DNA from: Lineolata rhizophorae
Lineage: Eukaryota > Ascomycota > Dothideomycetes > Lineolatales > Lineolataceae
DNA length: 64,000 nt
Assembly (NCBI GenBank): GCA_010093515.1
Contig: MU001688.1
Coordinates: forward strand, 373,394 to 437,393
Direction of reading: 5' to 3'
Shown here one piece after another: positions 44,501 through 55,099 of this stretch (positions within the stretch are counted from its first letter, which is position 1; every line of letters starts with the position of its first letter). The position numbers and the translations under genes were made by a program. The notes below the pieces were generated by a model that saw only the letters and a program-made list of their open reading frames with translations, was not told the origin of the DNA and did not search any database.

Positions 44501-47500
44501 CACATTTGGCCGCACCATCTAGTAGTAGTCGTACGGACGGCTGACGCGCGCAGAGGTGTACGTGGGCGTGGACGTGGACGTGCACGCGTGGTGGTGGACT
44601 GCAGTCTCAACGAAGCGGAACGTAAGAGGATTCGTGTCGGGGGATTTATCGTTGGGCAGACCGTGTATGGTAGGTGCGATGGTGAAGGTCCGACGATGTC
44701 GATTCTGCAACGCGCGTTTGGCGGCGACGAAAGGGCGGATGGATGATGGTGGGTTAGACTGGGCAAACGCTCGCGGACCGACGAATTTGTCGCGAAGGAT
44801 GTAGTTTTATTGTACATCCAAACGCGTATACCTACACCCTGACCCTGGCGCCGCTTGGGTCGTGCTGGCCGTTGGGTTGTCGTACATATGTCCTTCCTCG
44901 GCGCCGAGCGCACTTGGCAACCGGTCCGAGGCAAGCCGCGCCGAACGCGCTGATGAAAGTGGCTGCGCTTCATCGCCTCTCGATGCCATTTCCCGAATAT
45001 GTGAAAAGAAAACGGGCATATATTTGTCAAGATTAGCGACAAAGGTGCTCCTTTGTGGCATGGTGATCCCTCGATCCTCTTTTGCGAGATGCGCCGGCAA
45101 CGCGCGGGCCACGGCGGGGGTACCTGCAGAGGTGGCCGAGGCATTCGCGGGGATGGTCCCTGGTGGTTGATTTGAGCCGTCTGCGTACCTAGAATTTATG
45201 AGCAGCGTTCGCCGTAAGGCTGACTTCCCAACGTGGAAGAAATGGAAAACCGAGGTAGCTACGCCTAAGCTGAAGATTCAAGAGCGTGCCTACGTTCTAA
45301 ATCGCAGCGGAGATGTCTTTTGGCGTTGACATGTCTCGGAAATTTGCTTAGGAGGTGTGGTACTAAGGAGGTCATCTACGTGAGAGCAGAGTCATGTGAT
45401 GGCAGAGCGAATAGCCAGCTGCCGAACAGTTGTACCAATGTTTCTCCGCACTCAGGTAACGTGCCCCGCGGGAATCCAGACGACCAAGGCCCTGGAGATC
45501 ACACGGGATCGTCTGTTCTAGACATTTCCGAGCTAGTCAAAGCAGTGACACTGTCTCGTGAAGCAACTGGCTCAAGGAGCTCACCAACTCTTGTTCAAAG
45601 GTAACCCACATGGCAGCAGTCCCGGCTTTGCCTGAATGCTGATCACTTTTCTCTAGACTTCTTGTCTCCCGTGGCGGGCTTCTCCACAAAGAATTAGGTA
45701 CAACCTACTCGAGTAGTAAAAGCATGACTTTGCGTGGGACTTTAGTGCCCAATCGCCGCAATGAAAACGCGTGTTTAGGCAGAACTGAATATCACTTCGT
45801 GTTCGATCTCCTCAACCCAAAACAAAGCCCTCGATGCGGTGGAAATCGCCGCGGGAGCCTCTTCGCAACTTTGCGGGACCCCACGTCGCGGCAGGAAAGC
45901 GTCCATCTGACGTGCGAAGGTTTCTCTTTCACGGTACTTCGTGGCGGGCGTTGCTCGCATAATATACTCGAGCAAACGTCATATTGTGCCCATCGGGCTG
46001 GAAGAAGTGTGGAGTCGACAGTTACACTGCATATGTACTAATGTGTCCTAATGTACCATGATGTTGGAAGAGTAACAGCTCATGAGGAAAGCACGAGCCG
46101 TAAAGAGAATTATGGAGAGTTGACCTACCAAGATTTCTAGAGAAGGCTGGAAATCCTCGTGTATTAAAAAAAAAGGAAGAAAAGAGAGAGACCCGAATGA
46201 ATTCCTATAGGCCATAATCCTGCTCTCAAATGCCGAAGCAATATTCTAAGCAACAACACCTGATATTTGCAGCAGGAAGACGGGTTCTCGCCCCTTCTCG
46301 GCGGCTTCCCCATTTTGTTGACTGCGCATCATCCCACATCTTCAACAGCTCTCGGCGTGGATAGCCAGTCGGATAATGTGGCGGCGGAGCAGAGCCGGCC
46401 GCCGGCTCACCATCCGCAGGCCGGCCAGGGCAAGAAGAAACGAGAAGCTCGGAGAGTTTGCGCCTATTGGAGCCGGACGTACCTACTAGTCAGCAGGCAG
46501 AAGCAAGGCTTTTTTACCCCATTCCCCTCTGGACCAAGCCCGCCTTCTGGCGGCGCCGCCTCGCGAGCAGCGCCACGGGCCCAGTCTCCGCAAAAGGTCC
46601 GCGCCGTTGGTAAACCAACCGAGACGGTGCCGCTTATCGTGCGGTCCTGCTTGGTCAGAGGCCCGGCGAATGGGCTCCGAACCGGATGGTGTGCTCGCAG
46701 AGCGAGGGGAGCGCTGCGACCCCTCTTCCTCCATGGAGACGGCGGTTCGCGCGTCCTCCCGCAGCCCGAGAGTTCCTCCGCGGAAGCCAATGGAGACCTA
46801 GTCGGGAGTTATGAGGCGCGTCTGTAGCGGCGAGGGTCGCCGGCTAGGTTTAGAAAGAGCTTAGAAAGCTAGGGGGAAGCTGCGCGTGCAGCCGTTTGCG
46901 CATGTACTCGAATAGTTCCCCGCGAAAGGCTAACGGCACTCGTCCACACACGGCTGGCCATGATAGACAGAAAGAATTGACAGTAAAGCGAGGGGAGGTT
47001 GACGTGTTAAGGTGATGTTGGGGAAAGTGCGAACAGCGTCGTGGGTAGAAGTGCTGGCAAGCCTTGATTGGTCGGAAAGGCCCAAAGATGGCCAGCTAAA
47101 ATTGAAGCATATTGAGGCGAGCTCCGTGTGCTGGCCGCCCAGACGTTTCGAGAACCAGGATCGAAGAATCAAATACAATGACAGAGATAGATGCGCGCAT
47201 GGAGCCGCGTGGGTATGAAAGCGGCCAACTTGCGGGCCTTGGTACCTACCTCCGTTTTGTTGCGCAAGTTGCTGATCAAGGCTAGAACAACTTGGCGACC
47301 TAACCGACGCCGCCGGGAAACAGTTGAAGAAGCACGGCGTTGGCGAAACAGACGGCAGCGAGCCAATTCCAGAGACGGGGCTGCGGGAGGGTTTCATTTG
47401 GGCAGCCCTGGGCGCCGCAAGTCGCCCAGTGAGAGGAATAGAAGGTGCATCGCAGGCTCGACACTAGTAGAGACGTACGTCCGCCCTTAAACGAGGCTGA

Positions 47501-48788
47501 GCACGACTTGGAGCCCGCGCAACGAGTGCAGGTTGCCAAAGGGCACACGCGGTCCCGTAGAGCCCGTCCGCGTATTCCGAAGTACGCAGGCTGCGGACGA
47601 GGCGTGCGAGCTTCATCCATACGTAGTACCTATCGTGGAAGCCGGTTCACTGGGGGGCTGCGCTGGCGGGCTCTCGGGCGTTGAGCGGGCGGTCCCACAA
47701 CGGGGCCTCGCGGTCAGCCCTACGGTTCGTCGCCTCGCCCGGTCGCCGAAACAATTGACCCGCACCGGGGCGTACTAAGGGCAAAAGGGGCACAGCCTCC
47801 AGACGAAAGGGAACGCGGCGAAGGAACAGGTGAGGATGTACTCGGAAGCGGATTTGCAAGCCGGGAGAAGTCGCGCGGAGTGCGCAAGGCGGGCGGGATG
47901 GGCCACGGGCAGGACATCCCCAAGCGGCAGGCGCGCGAGGGAGGACAGGCGCTGCTTTCCAGTTTGTCGGACGGCGGACGGCGGGTCGGCCAGGCGGGCG
48001 ACGTGGGGCTGGGCCGAGGGGGAGGGGGCGAGGGGCGAGGGGGAAGCGTTTTTCGCGCGCCTGCACGCGGAGGCCAGATCGGGGGACTGCGGCGTGATCA
48101 AGAGTCTTGGCGGCTGCCGCGCCGGCGATTGGCCGGGCGCGCCCGGGGCAGGGCGGCCGGGGCCCAGCCCGTCTGCCCACCCGCCCACCCTTCGGCGCGC
48201 ACAGGCCGCGCCGGCGCCAGCAGCTGCTCGCCCGGACTGGCGCTGCTGCGGCGGCCCCGGGCGGCGCGCCAGGTGCTCGCCGGGCCCTGGCCCGCGCCCT
48301 CAAGACGGCGCCGCCCTCCGTCCGCTGCCCGCGCCGCTGCTCAATCCGGCCATTCTCTCACCACCAGCCAAGCGCCCGCCCAAAAAGCTCCGCGACTGAC
48401 TGGCCCGCCCCCTCGCGCGCCCCCCCACACCCGCGATCCAGCAGCAGATCTTGTTCGTGCTGCTGCAGCCCGTCACACTTTTTGCGCGACGTTGCCTTGG
48501 CTGCTCGCACCCGCATTGATTTATCCGCCCTCCCCTCCGTCGAGCTTGCTCACCTCCTGCTCGAGCTACTCTCGCACTCACCCCAAGTCATCCCACTGCG
48601 CCTACCGGCCGCCGCTCTTCCTTCCTTCGTCCGCCCTTTTTGCCCTTGGCCTCCTTCTCCTTGCTATTAGTAGCTCTTTCCTTGCAGCTCGTGCTGCCTT
48701 GCTCCTTCCCAACACTTTCGATCCCTCACACCACCGCGACTGCCTCCGACACCGAGAGCGCGTCTTGCGCAACCGCCTTATCACAACG
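41521..48788. other. 7.3-kb gene-free region
   Basis: 41.5-43.4 kb is AT-richer, contains no recognisable gene, and has the look of old intergenic or repeat-derived DNA. 43.5-45.2 kb and 46.3-48.7 kb are GC-rich, with open frames on both strands (for example 44356-45144 minus, 46267-46827 plus, 47647-48303 minus) whose Arg/Pro/Ala-rich products carry no domain. The last 500 bp are CT-rich and are the probable leader of the gene at 48789. I see no rRNA, tRNA or transposon domain. Confidence 0.45.
44345..44364. repeat. TACCTAGGTA-type palindrome
   Basis: TACATACCTAGGTAGG centred on the palindrome ACCTAGGT. Related words recur in this window's GC-rich intergenic DNA, for example near 23118, 44148 and 53213. 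Function unknown; may be a regulatory word or a composition effect. Confidence 0.3.
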
Positions 48789-50422
48789 ATGCCCTCCAGC
48801 GTGAGCAACGACACGAGCGGGAGCAGCAACCTCAGCTCCCGCCGGGGCGACGCCTACTCCTACTCCGGCAGCACCGCCCCCACCGAGTACAGCAGCGAGG
48901 TCCACTACCTCACCAAGACCGTCGAGCCGCCCGCCTACCTTTGCAGGCAGGATCCGTACGCGTACGAAAGGTATCCGAGGTATGAGGACCGCGCACCTCC
49001 CTCCCGCCATCAGCCCGACGCCTCCGCCGACACGTACGAGTCGACGGTGCCGTCCGACGACGAGGAGCTGGACGATGGCTACCCCGACTATGGGCTCCCG
49101 GACGACATGTCCAATCTGCGCTTGGCGCCGCAGGCCGAAGCGGCGACGCCAAAGGCCTTCGGAGAGCTCTTCCCTTCGTCGAGGCCCATTTCGATCCGGC
49201 ACGACGACACCACCATGGATGGGAACATGAACTTGCGGCTGGACACCGAGGTCATCTCTCCTCGCGGCGACAGCAACTGGGTCACGCTTTTCCACCTTCG
49301 GATGCACGACCTGAAGGATCGCGACTTCTCCTTCCGTCGGTATTGCCGGGATTCTGGCCGCGAGGTCTGCAACTCCAGGCGCAAGTACAAGAACGAACAA
49401 AAGCACACCCAGACCGAGCCGAGCGCCGATTTCGATTCCGAGGAAGAGTTTTCGGACGAGGATTTCCCAGTAGAGGAGCAGCCGCCGATCCAACGTTTTC
49501 CGGGTCGCCAGCGCGGACAGACAACCACAACCGCCGAAGAGAAGCGGTCGGATCCCAAGAGGCCCGGGTTCGCGAGGTCGCTGACCACAGCATTTGCGTC
49601 TCTGCGGCGGAACAACACCGATCCATTGGATGGCTCCCAGCTGAACCGCCAAGATTCGGGTTACGGGTCGGTTAGGGGCAGCTCTGATGAGCAGCAGAGG
49701 CCGAGAACGGCAACCCGGACGTACACGGATCTGCCGCCTGCGCGGGAGCCGACCAACACCATCAAACTCGAGTTCTCCAACTACGCCCACGTTAACGTCA
49801 AGCGCCACGGCAAGGCCAACCACAAGCACTACGATTTCGAGTACTGGGGCATCCACTACTCGTGGAGGCGGATATTGCCCAAGGACAGCCATGTCCAGCA
49901 CCCCTCGTGGAGCTTGACCAGGGTCAATTCCGACAGGCCTCTTGCCCACATCGTTCCGGCGAGCTTGACCCCGTCCGAAACGGCCGAAGAAACGTGCAAA
50001 GGCGGTTGGGTGCCTCCGAGCACATTTTGGATCAGCGATCCGGCCGTCATCAACAACGGCATGAAGGATCTGTCAGAGTGAGTTACCGATGTGCTTTTTG
50101 GTTACAATTTTGGAACCATGTGTCAACCCTTGCCTTCCACCAAAACCAACCCGTACGTTTTTCTGACAATTTTGGTTGCAGTGTCCTGCTTGCCGCAGGC
50201 CTCATCGCCATGGTCGACGACACCATCAAGACGCGTTTCCACTCGAAATGGCACACACAACTCGTGCTGCCGTTGTCGAGGAACTCGTCGTTCAAGATCC
50301 CCGTCGACAACATGACGCCCAAACGCCTCATCGACGAGGTCTTCCACCGCGGCCACCGCAGCGAGCTCCACATCCCCCTCGAGAGGCCGGCGCACTCGCG
50401 CCGTGGTTCCCACAGGACTTAG
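48789..50422 (+). CDS. conserved fungal protein of unknown function
   Basis: Two exons, 48789-50077 and 50182-50422, separated by a 104-nt intron (donor GTGAGT, branch TTCTGACAAT, acceptor GCAG). The junction reads KDLSDVLLAAGLIAMVDD and the product has 509 residues. The N-terminal half is Ser/Pro/Tyr-rich and acidic with no domain. Two compact stretches look folded: ITTLF-like core WVTLFHLRMHDLKDRDFSFR (about 160-180), continuing to RRYCRDSGREVCNSRRKYK, and IKLEFSNYAHVNVKRHGKAN, continuing HKHYDFEYWGIHYSWRRI (about 320-360). The end has IAMVDDTIKTRFHSKWHTQL followed by a basic tail. No signal peptide or membrane helix. I do not recognise the function. I chose the ATG at 48789 (ACAACGATG); the frame stays open upstream for 300 codons, but only through GC-rich low-complexity leader. 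Confidence 0.8.
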
Positions 50423-53300
50423 ATTTGCCTCCTCGGCCTTCTGGCGTTGGTCTGTGGGCGGGGATGTGTGGTTTGCTTTATTGACGAAGTAGAACCCGAA
50501 AAATTATTTCGATAACCTTCTTGTTCACTACTTTATGTCGCGCCGATATATACTCTACTCTTTTTGAAATGTCCCATTTGAGACGGCGACGGAGTCATCG
50601 GGTCGAGCAGAATGTATCTCCCGATGTGGGTCTCAAACGGTGGGCTGAGGAACGGAGAAGTCTGAATTTTCGCCAGAGCGGATACCCGCATGTTCTTTTC
50701 CTCCAACGGTATGAGCCGGTCGTTTTCGTTTTGCTGGGGTCCGTCCGTCGTGACACCATGCAAAGAGCTATCATATCTCCACTCGGATTGCCAGCGAATA
50801 CATCCTGCATGCTCCCGTCTTGCAGTTGCAACACCGAGTTGCTGCAAGTAAGGGGAAAGAGAAAAAAAAATAATTCTCCGATGATCGGCTTCACATGTCT
50901 CCTGGCAGCATCGTTTCTTTTGTCTTTCTTTTTTTCTTAGGCAAGTATGCATGGGGAGAGAGGAGTGGCCTTCGTGTTTCTTTTCCTTGGGTGGACCTCC
51001 ACCTGTTGTGTGGCCGGCCTGACGCAGACGACTTTGTCTTCCCAGGAGTCTGGGTTCAAGCGGGAGGCATACGTATTCTGATGAGACTTTTTGAAACCGT
51101 CTGCAGCATTTTGCGGAAACTAAAAGTTGCTGTATACTTTTTCGAGGCCGGCTTTTGTTTCCCCTTTTGAAGGGGTGCATCACATTCGAGTGGTTTGCAA
51201 GGCGTTTTGGGCGCTGATCGGGCGAGGTCAGCCAAATCTCCCCTTGGGCATATACCACACTGGGATAACGGTTTAGGATGGCTGGTTGTCTATACATGCC
51301 ATTTTGAGATGTGGGATATTTATGAATGTGTAATGAGCATATGACGCGATCATCTTGCTCTTGCTTTTCTTCTTGTACGCCAGGTGGCATAACGATGAGC
51401 ATGATCTTTTTCCTCTGAAGTTCTCGTTTTCGCAACTTTCGAGCTCCCTCATACATATATTATTCCTCCGCTTCGAAGTTCTATAATGAGAAGTATACGA
51501 TATAATCTGCTATCAGATGCAGATAATACAGTTCTTCATGCTAGTCCAGTGATGTCCCTACTCGGGTCAAATCTAGATTGCACGCACGATAATTATGCTT
51601 CAGCTACATATCCCTTCAAATCGGAGCTTTTCCTCATGCCCTACCTACCTACCCGATCTAAATCGCGGCCTCCTGCCCCGGGGGAGAAGGGGTGCCTCAC
51701 GCCATCAAGCCGCGATCGAGCGAGCGGGTGGAGCAGGTACCCGCCGCGGATCCCGAGCAACCGACGGGGACCGACAGACTGTGTGAGATGTGCTTGCAGC
51801 CTGCATCCCTCCCCTCTCCATGGGCCTACCCTCGCTCTTTCCGCGGGAGAGGGGAGGAACTGAGCGGCGAGCGGAGGGTGGGCGCGAAGCGTTGTTCCTG
51901 CCTGGCTGCCTTCAATTTGCGGGGGCGATGGTCAGGCCCCGTCTGGCCCGCGCGTCCCGTCAATGCGGGTATCCCTCCCCCACCCTTTGGCGGAGTCCTC
52001 TGTGCTGCGTGAAAGGCAAAGCTCTCCCGACATTTACTCCACCACGGAGTGGGTTGGATCGAAGCCACTCGCCTGGCGATGCTCGCGCCCCATTGGTCCC
52101 GGCGGCGATCTCGCGGACCTCCTCCTCGATGCGTTAGATAGATCCGGCTCACGAGCAGCGAGTCAATCCGGCCGCGCGGAAGTCAATCCTTCGGGGCGAG
52201 CTCGGGACGAGGGAAAATGCAGCAGTGACGACCACGACGGCGACGACGACATGTATCGGGCCATTCGACATCAATAGCGAGCGAAGCCAACATCGAGCAG
52301 GGTAGGCTAGGCGCGCCAAGGACAAAAGCAAAGAAAAAGGCCGTTTTAACGGCAGGAGGCGTCTGTGCAATGACGAACGAAAACGGGGTCCAAACCTAAA
52401 CCCTTTGGGAGGGAACGCAGCCAGCCGAAACGGACAGGCCACTTGAAGGACGCGGGAAACGTCGTTGAAGATGGGGATTGGGGAATAGAGGGGGGGGTTG
52501 GTGGAGGTGGGGGGGGTCCTTGGTGGAAGCTCCGCTCGCTCGGATCAATGGTCGAAATTAGCGCGACCTCCAAGGAAGCAGACAACGCGCCTTCGGGACT
52601 GCCAACACATCAAGGGAGCGAGCGTACGTCCGTGTCTTTACGCACCGCCAAAGCCGCTGCCGCCCGCCGGTGGGGTGGGAGGGAGGCCATGGTGTGGGCG
52701 TATATGGCGTGTGGTGGGACCCGCTTCTGTCGTCGTCCTGTTCTGTGTCCGCCCCTCTCTCCGTCCTTTGGCATCCATCCCGTGCCGCCGGTTCTGCTAA
52801 TGTTGCTCGTTTGCTGCTAATGCCAGTGTTGGCTGTCCCTGCCGCTGCTGATGCGCGCGTCGATCCACGAACAACGTATCAACGTAGTATGTGCGTGGGC
52901 CTTCCGGCTGTTGAACTTGCCGTTGCTTGGCGCGTCATGGCAGAAGTCAACGGGCCGATGCCAGGAGAAGAAGATAAAATAAAATTTTCTTAGTACGAGG
53001 CTAGACGCCATACCTGAGGTGAGCCGGAAAGAGCAATGGCAGACGCGGAGAACGAGAGAGGGAGACAGAGGGAGAGGGAGGCGGTCCCCCGGTTGCCCAT
53101 CCCGCTCCCTCGGTCGGGGGCGTACGCTGCCTGCGTTGCGTCTCCGCCATGCCAGACTAGAAGCGCCGCCCCGGCCTCGTGCTGTTGGACTAAACCTAGC
53201 CGCCTGTCTGTACCTAGATACTAGGGGTATGTACCCGGCTCAAGCAAGCAGCCTGGCTGCACCGTATACGTGTGTCATGCTGTCGAGCAGCGGCATGGCG

Positions 53301-53331
<31 letters not shown>

Positions 53332-54409
53332 ACTGCTATCTGGCATGTTTTGCTTACTACCTGCTGGATTCTGGATTCAAGCTTGCTTGCCTGCCGGCCT
53401 GCCGGCCTGCCTACCTTGCCAATGCCTTGCCATGTTGTTGCTTGTCCCCGGTCTTCCCTTGCCATATGCACCCCTCTCCACAGGTCCCGTATCCCCAAAG
53501 CCACACTCCCCCTCCACTTCCCCACCCCGTTCCCAAACGCCCTAGCCCCTTTCTCACTTCACTTGTCCCGGCCTGTCGGTTATATAGTGTAGATAATGGC
53601 TCGCTATAGGCTGCCAGGCTGGCAAGTTGTCGCCAGTCTGGCGTGGTAGTGGCGGAGGAAAAGGGAATGGGAAAAAAAAAAAGGTAAAAAGTAAAAGGCT
53701 AACGGGCAAGGCCAACGCATGACACTCGGTGGCGGGCCGTCCCTCCCTTCCCTTCGCCAGCGCGCCGGGCTGGGTCCGGTCCTGTCGGCCGCGTGCTGGT
53801 GCCGGTTGTGCAGTGTGTCGCTCCGCTCCCCATGCTTGTGTCCTGTACCTCTGCTGTGTCCGTGTGTTTGAATGCTTCGGCGCGCCGTCGCCGCCCTGTC
53901 CCGCAGAGCGCCATCCACGTAGGAAGCCTCAGAAGGGCCGTGCTGCAGTGAGCCGACAAATGGACGTGACGGATTTCTACAGTCACCCCCTAACCCCCGT
54001 CCATCCTCTCCGGGGCTAATTTGAGGCTACGGCGATGTTGCGGCTTGTGGGGATACACACGGCGGCTGCCGGACGAGTGCTGCGTTGTAGACGCTTGAAT
54101 AACTGCGGCAACTATTACTTGCGTCTGTAGTTTGCCCCTATAAGAAGGAGGGACCCGACGCTGTCGATGAGCCTCCAATTTTATATCGGCCCCTACAAGC
54201 TCCTCGAAGCTATCCAGGACTTCTTGTTTGGCATTGGAGCTTTGACATCTTCTCGTCCTATCTTTTAAAGTCTTCAAGTTGTTCTTTTGGGCTATTTCAC
54301 ATTGCACTCTAGACAAACATCTCTGCAAAACCACAATCGCACCGCCAAGACAATCCTCACTGCGCAAACACAATTATCTAGCGCCTCTTTGCGTTTGGTA
54401 GTAGACACC
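50423..54409. other. 4-kb gene-free region
   Basis: Contains the 3' flank of the preceding gene and the upstream region of the next. A 307-codon frame on the minus strand (50533-51456) is antisense to the presumed 3' UTR and has no domain. 51.6-54.0 kb is GC-rich with short frames only. A trinucleotide microsatellite is listed separately. Nothing else recognised. Confidence 0.45.
53301..53330 (+). repeat. (TGC)10 microsatellite
   Basis: Ten uninterrupted TGC units, followed by TACTGC. It lies in non-coding DNA, about 1.1 kb upstream of the next start codon. A second short repeat of CCGGCCTG units follows at about 53391-53412. Confidence 0.9.
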
Positions 54410-55099
54410 ATGACTTCTCAATCACCGAACGGCAGCACTACTCCCACCGCCAGCACCTACTGGCAGGACAAGCTTAGAGGTTCGGCAATATACACTCGGC
54501 TTAGGAGGAATCAATTGTTTGTGATGCTCATGAAACCATACAGATTTATGCAACACTGCCCAATACCGCCAGCCTGTTTACAACATATCTTCAGACCGCC
54601 GAGGTAGGTCCTGAATTTCTCAAGCTACCAAAATAGAAGCAGTGGCATTCCAGCCCCGAACAACATATCTCGCCATCAATCTCTCCATCCTTTTCCATGC
54701 CCGACTCCAGTTCTCAACCAATCCGATTTCCGGGCATTATTTGTCCCTCCCCACGGCCACGAAATCGTTCAGGCCAAATAACATACACCTTCATTATCCC
54801 AACCACGCTCAAATCATCGTCACCCTCATTATCCCTGGTCGTAGAGAATCCGAGAAGAGGTCAAACATAGCGGCGCAGCTTTATTGATTCCAGTTCCAGG
54901 TGGACGCACCGCTTGGTCGTGCACAATCGAAGTCGAAGGACGCAGAATACCGGCCCGCTATTGGTATGACGGCAACTTCATCCACAACGCCCGCGAGGAC
55001 GCGGCCGAGATGGCGCTCCAATACCTCAACCAATTGCAACAGCACCAGCAGCAGCAGTCGCCGCAGCAGAACCCTGCCTGGTATGGCTATCATCAATGA
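54410..55099 (+). CDS. small protein with a double-stranded-RNA-binding-like region
   Basis: Three exons: 54410-54479, 54544-54603 and 54900-55099, with introns of 64 and 296 nt. Junctions give DKLRDLCNTAQYRQPVYNIS and SSDRRGGRTAWSCTIEVEGR, and keep the frame; product 109 residues. After a Ser/Thr-rich N-terminus (STTPTASTYWQDKL) the body has the alpha-beta-beta-beta-alpha pattern of a dsRNA-binding fold: VYNISSDRRG, WSCTIEVEGRRIPARYW (strands), then NAREDAAEMALQYLNQLQQ (C-terminal helix, with the Ala-rich DAAE...AL ending typical of dsRBDs), and a short Gln-rich tail. The dsRBD's usual lysines (KK.AK) are replaced by REDA, so RNA binding is uncertain. Role unknown. The 296-nt second intron is long for this window; alternative acceptors inside it cannot be excluded. 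Confidence 0.7.

Noticed and set aside
44356-45144. 262-codon frame on the minus strand
   Set aside because: Low-complexity, GC-rich; no family or domain, and rival frames are open on the other strand.
46267-48303. Frames of 186 (plus) and 218 (minus) codons
   Set aside because: Composition artefacts; products carry no domain and start codons are arbitrary.
47880-48788. 303 extra N-terminal codons in frame with the gene at 48789
   Set aside because: This part is low-complexity GC- and CT-rich leader, unlike the folded body of the protein; the ATG at 48789 has a good context.
50533-51456. 307-codon frame on the minus strand
   Set aside because: Antisense to the presumed 3' UTR of the gene at 48789; no domain, and no recognisable promoter or splice signals.
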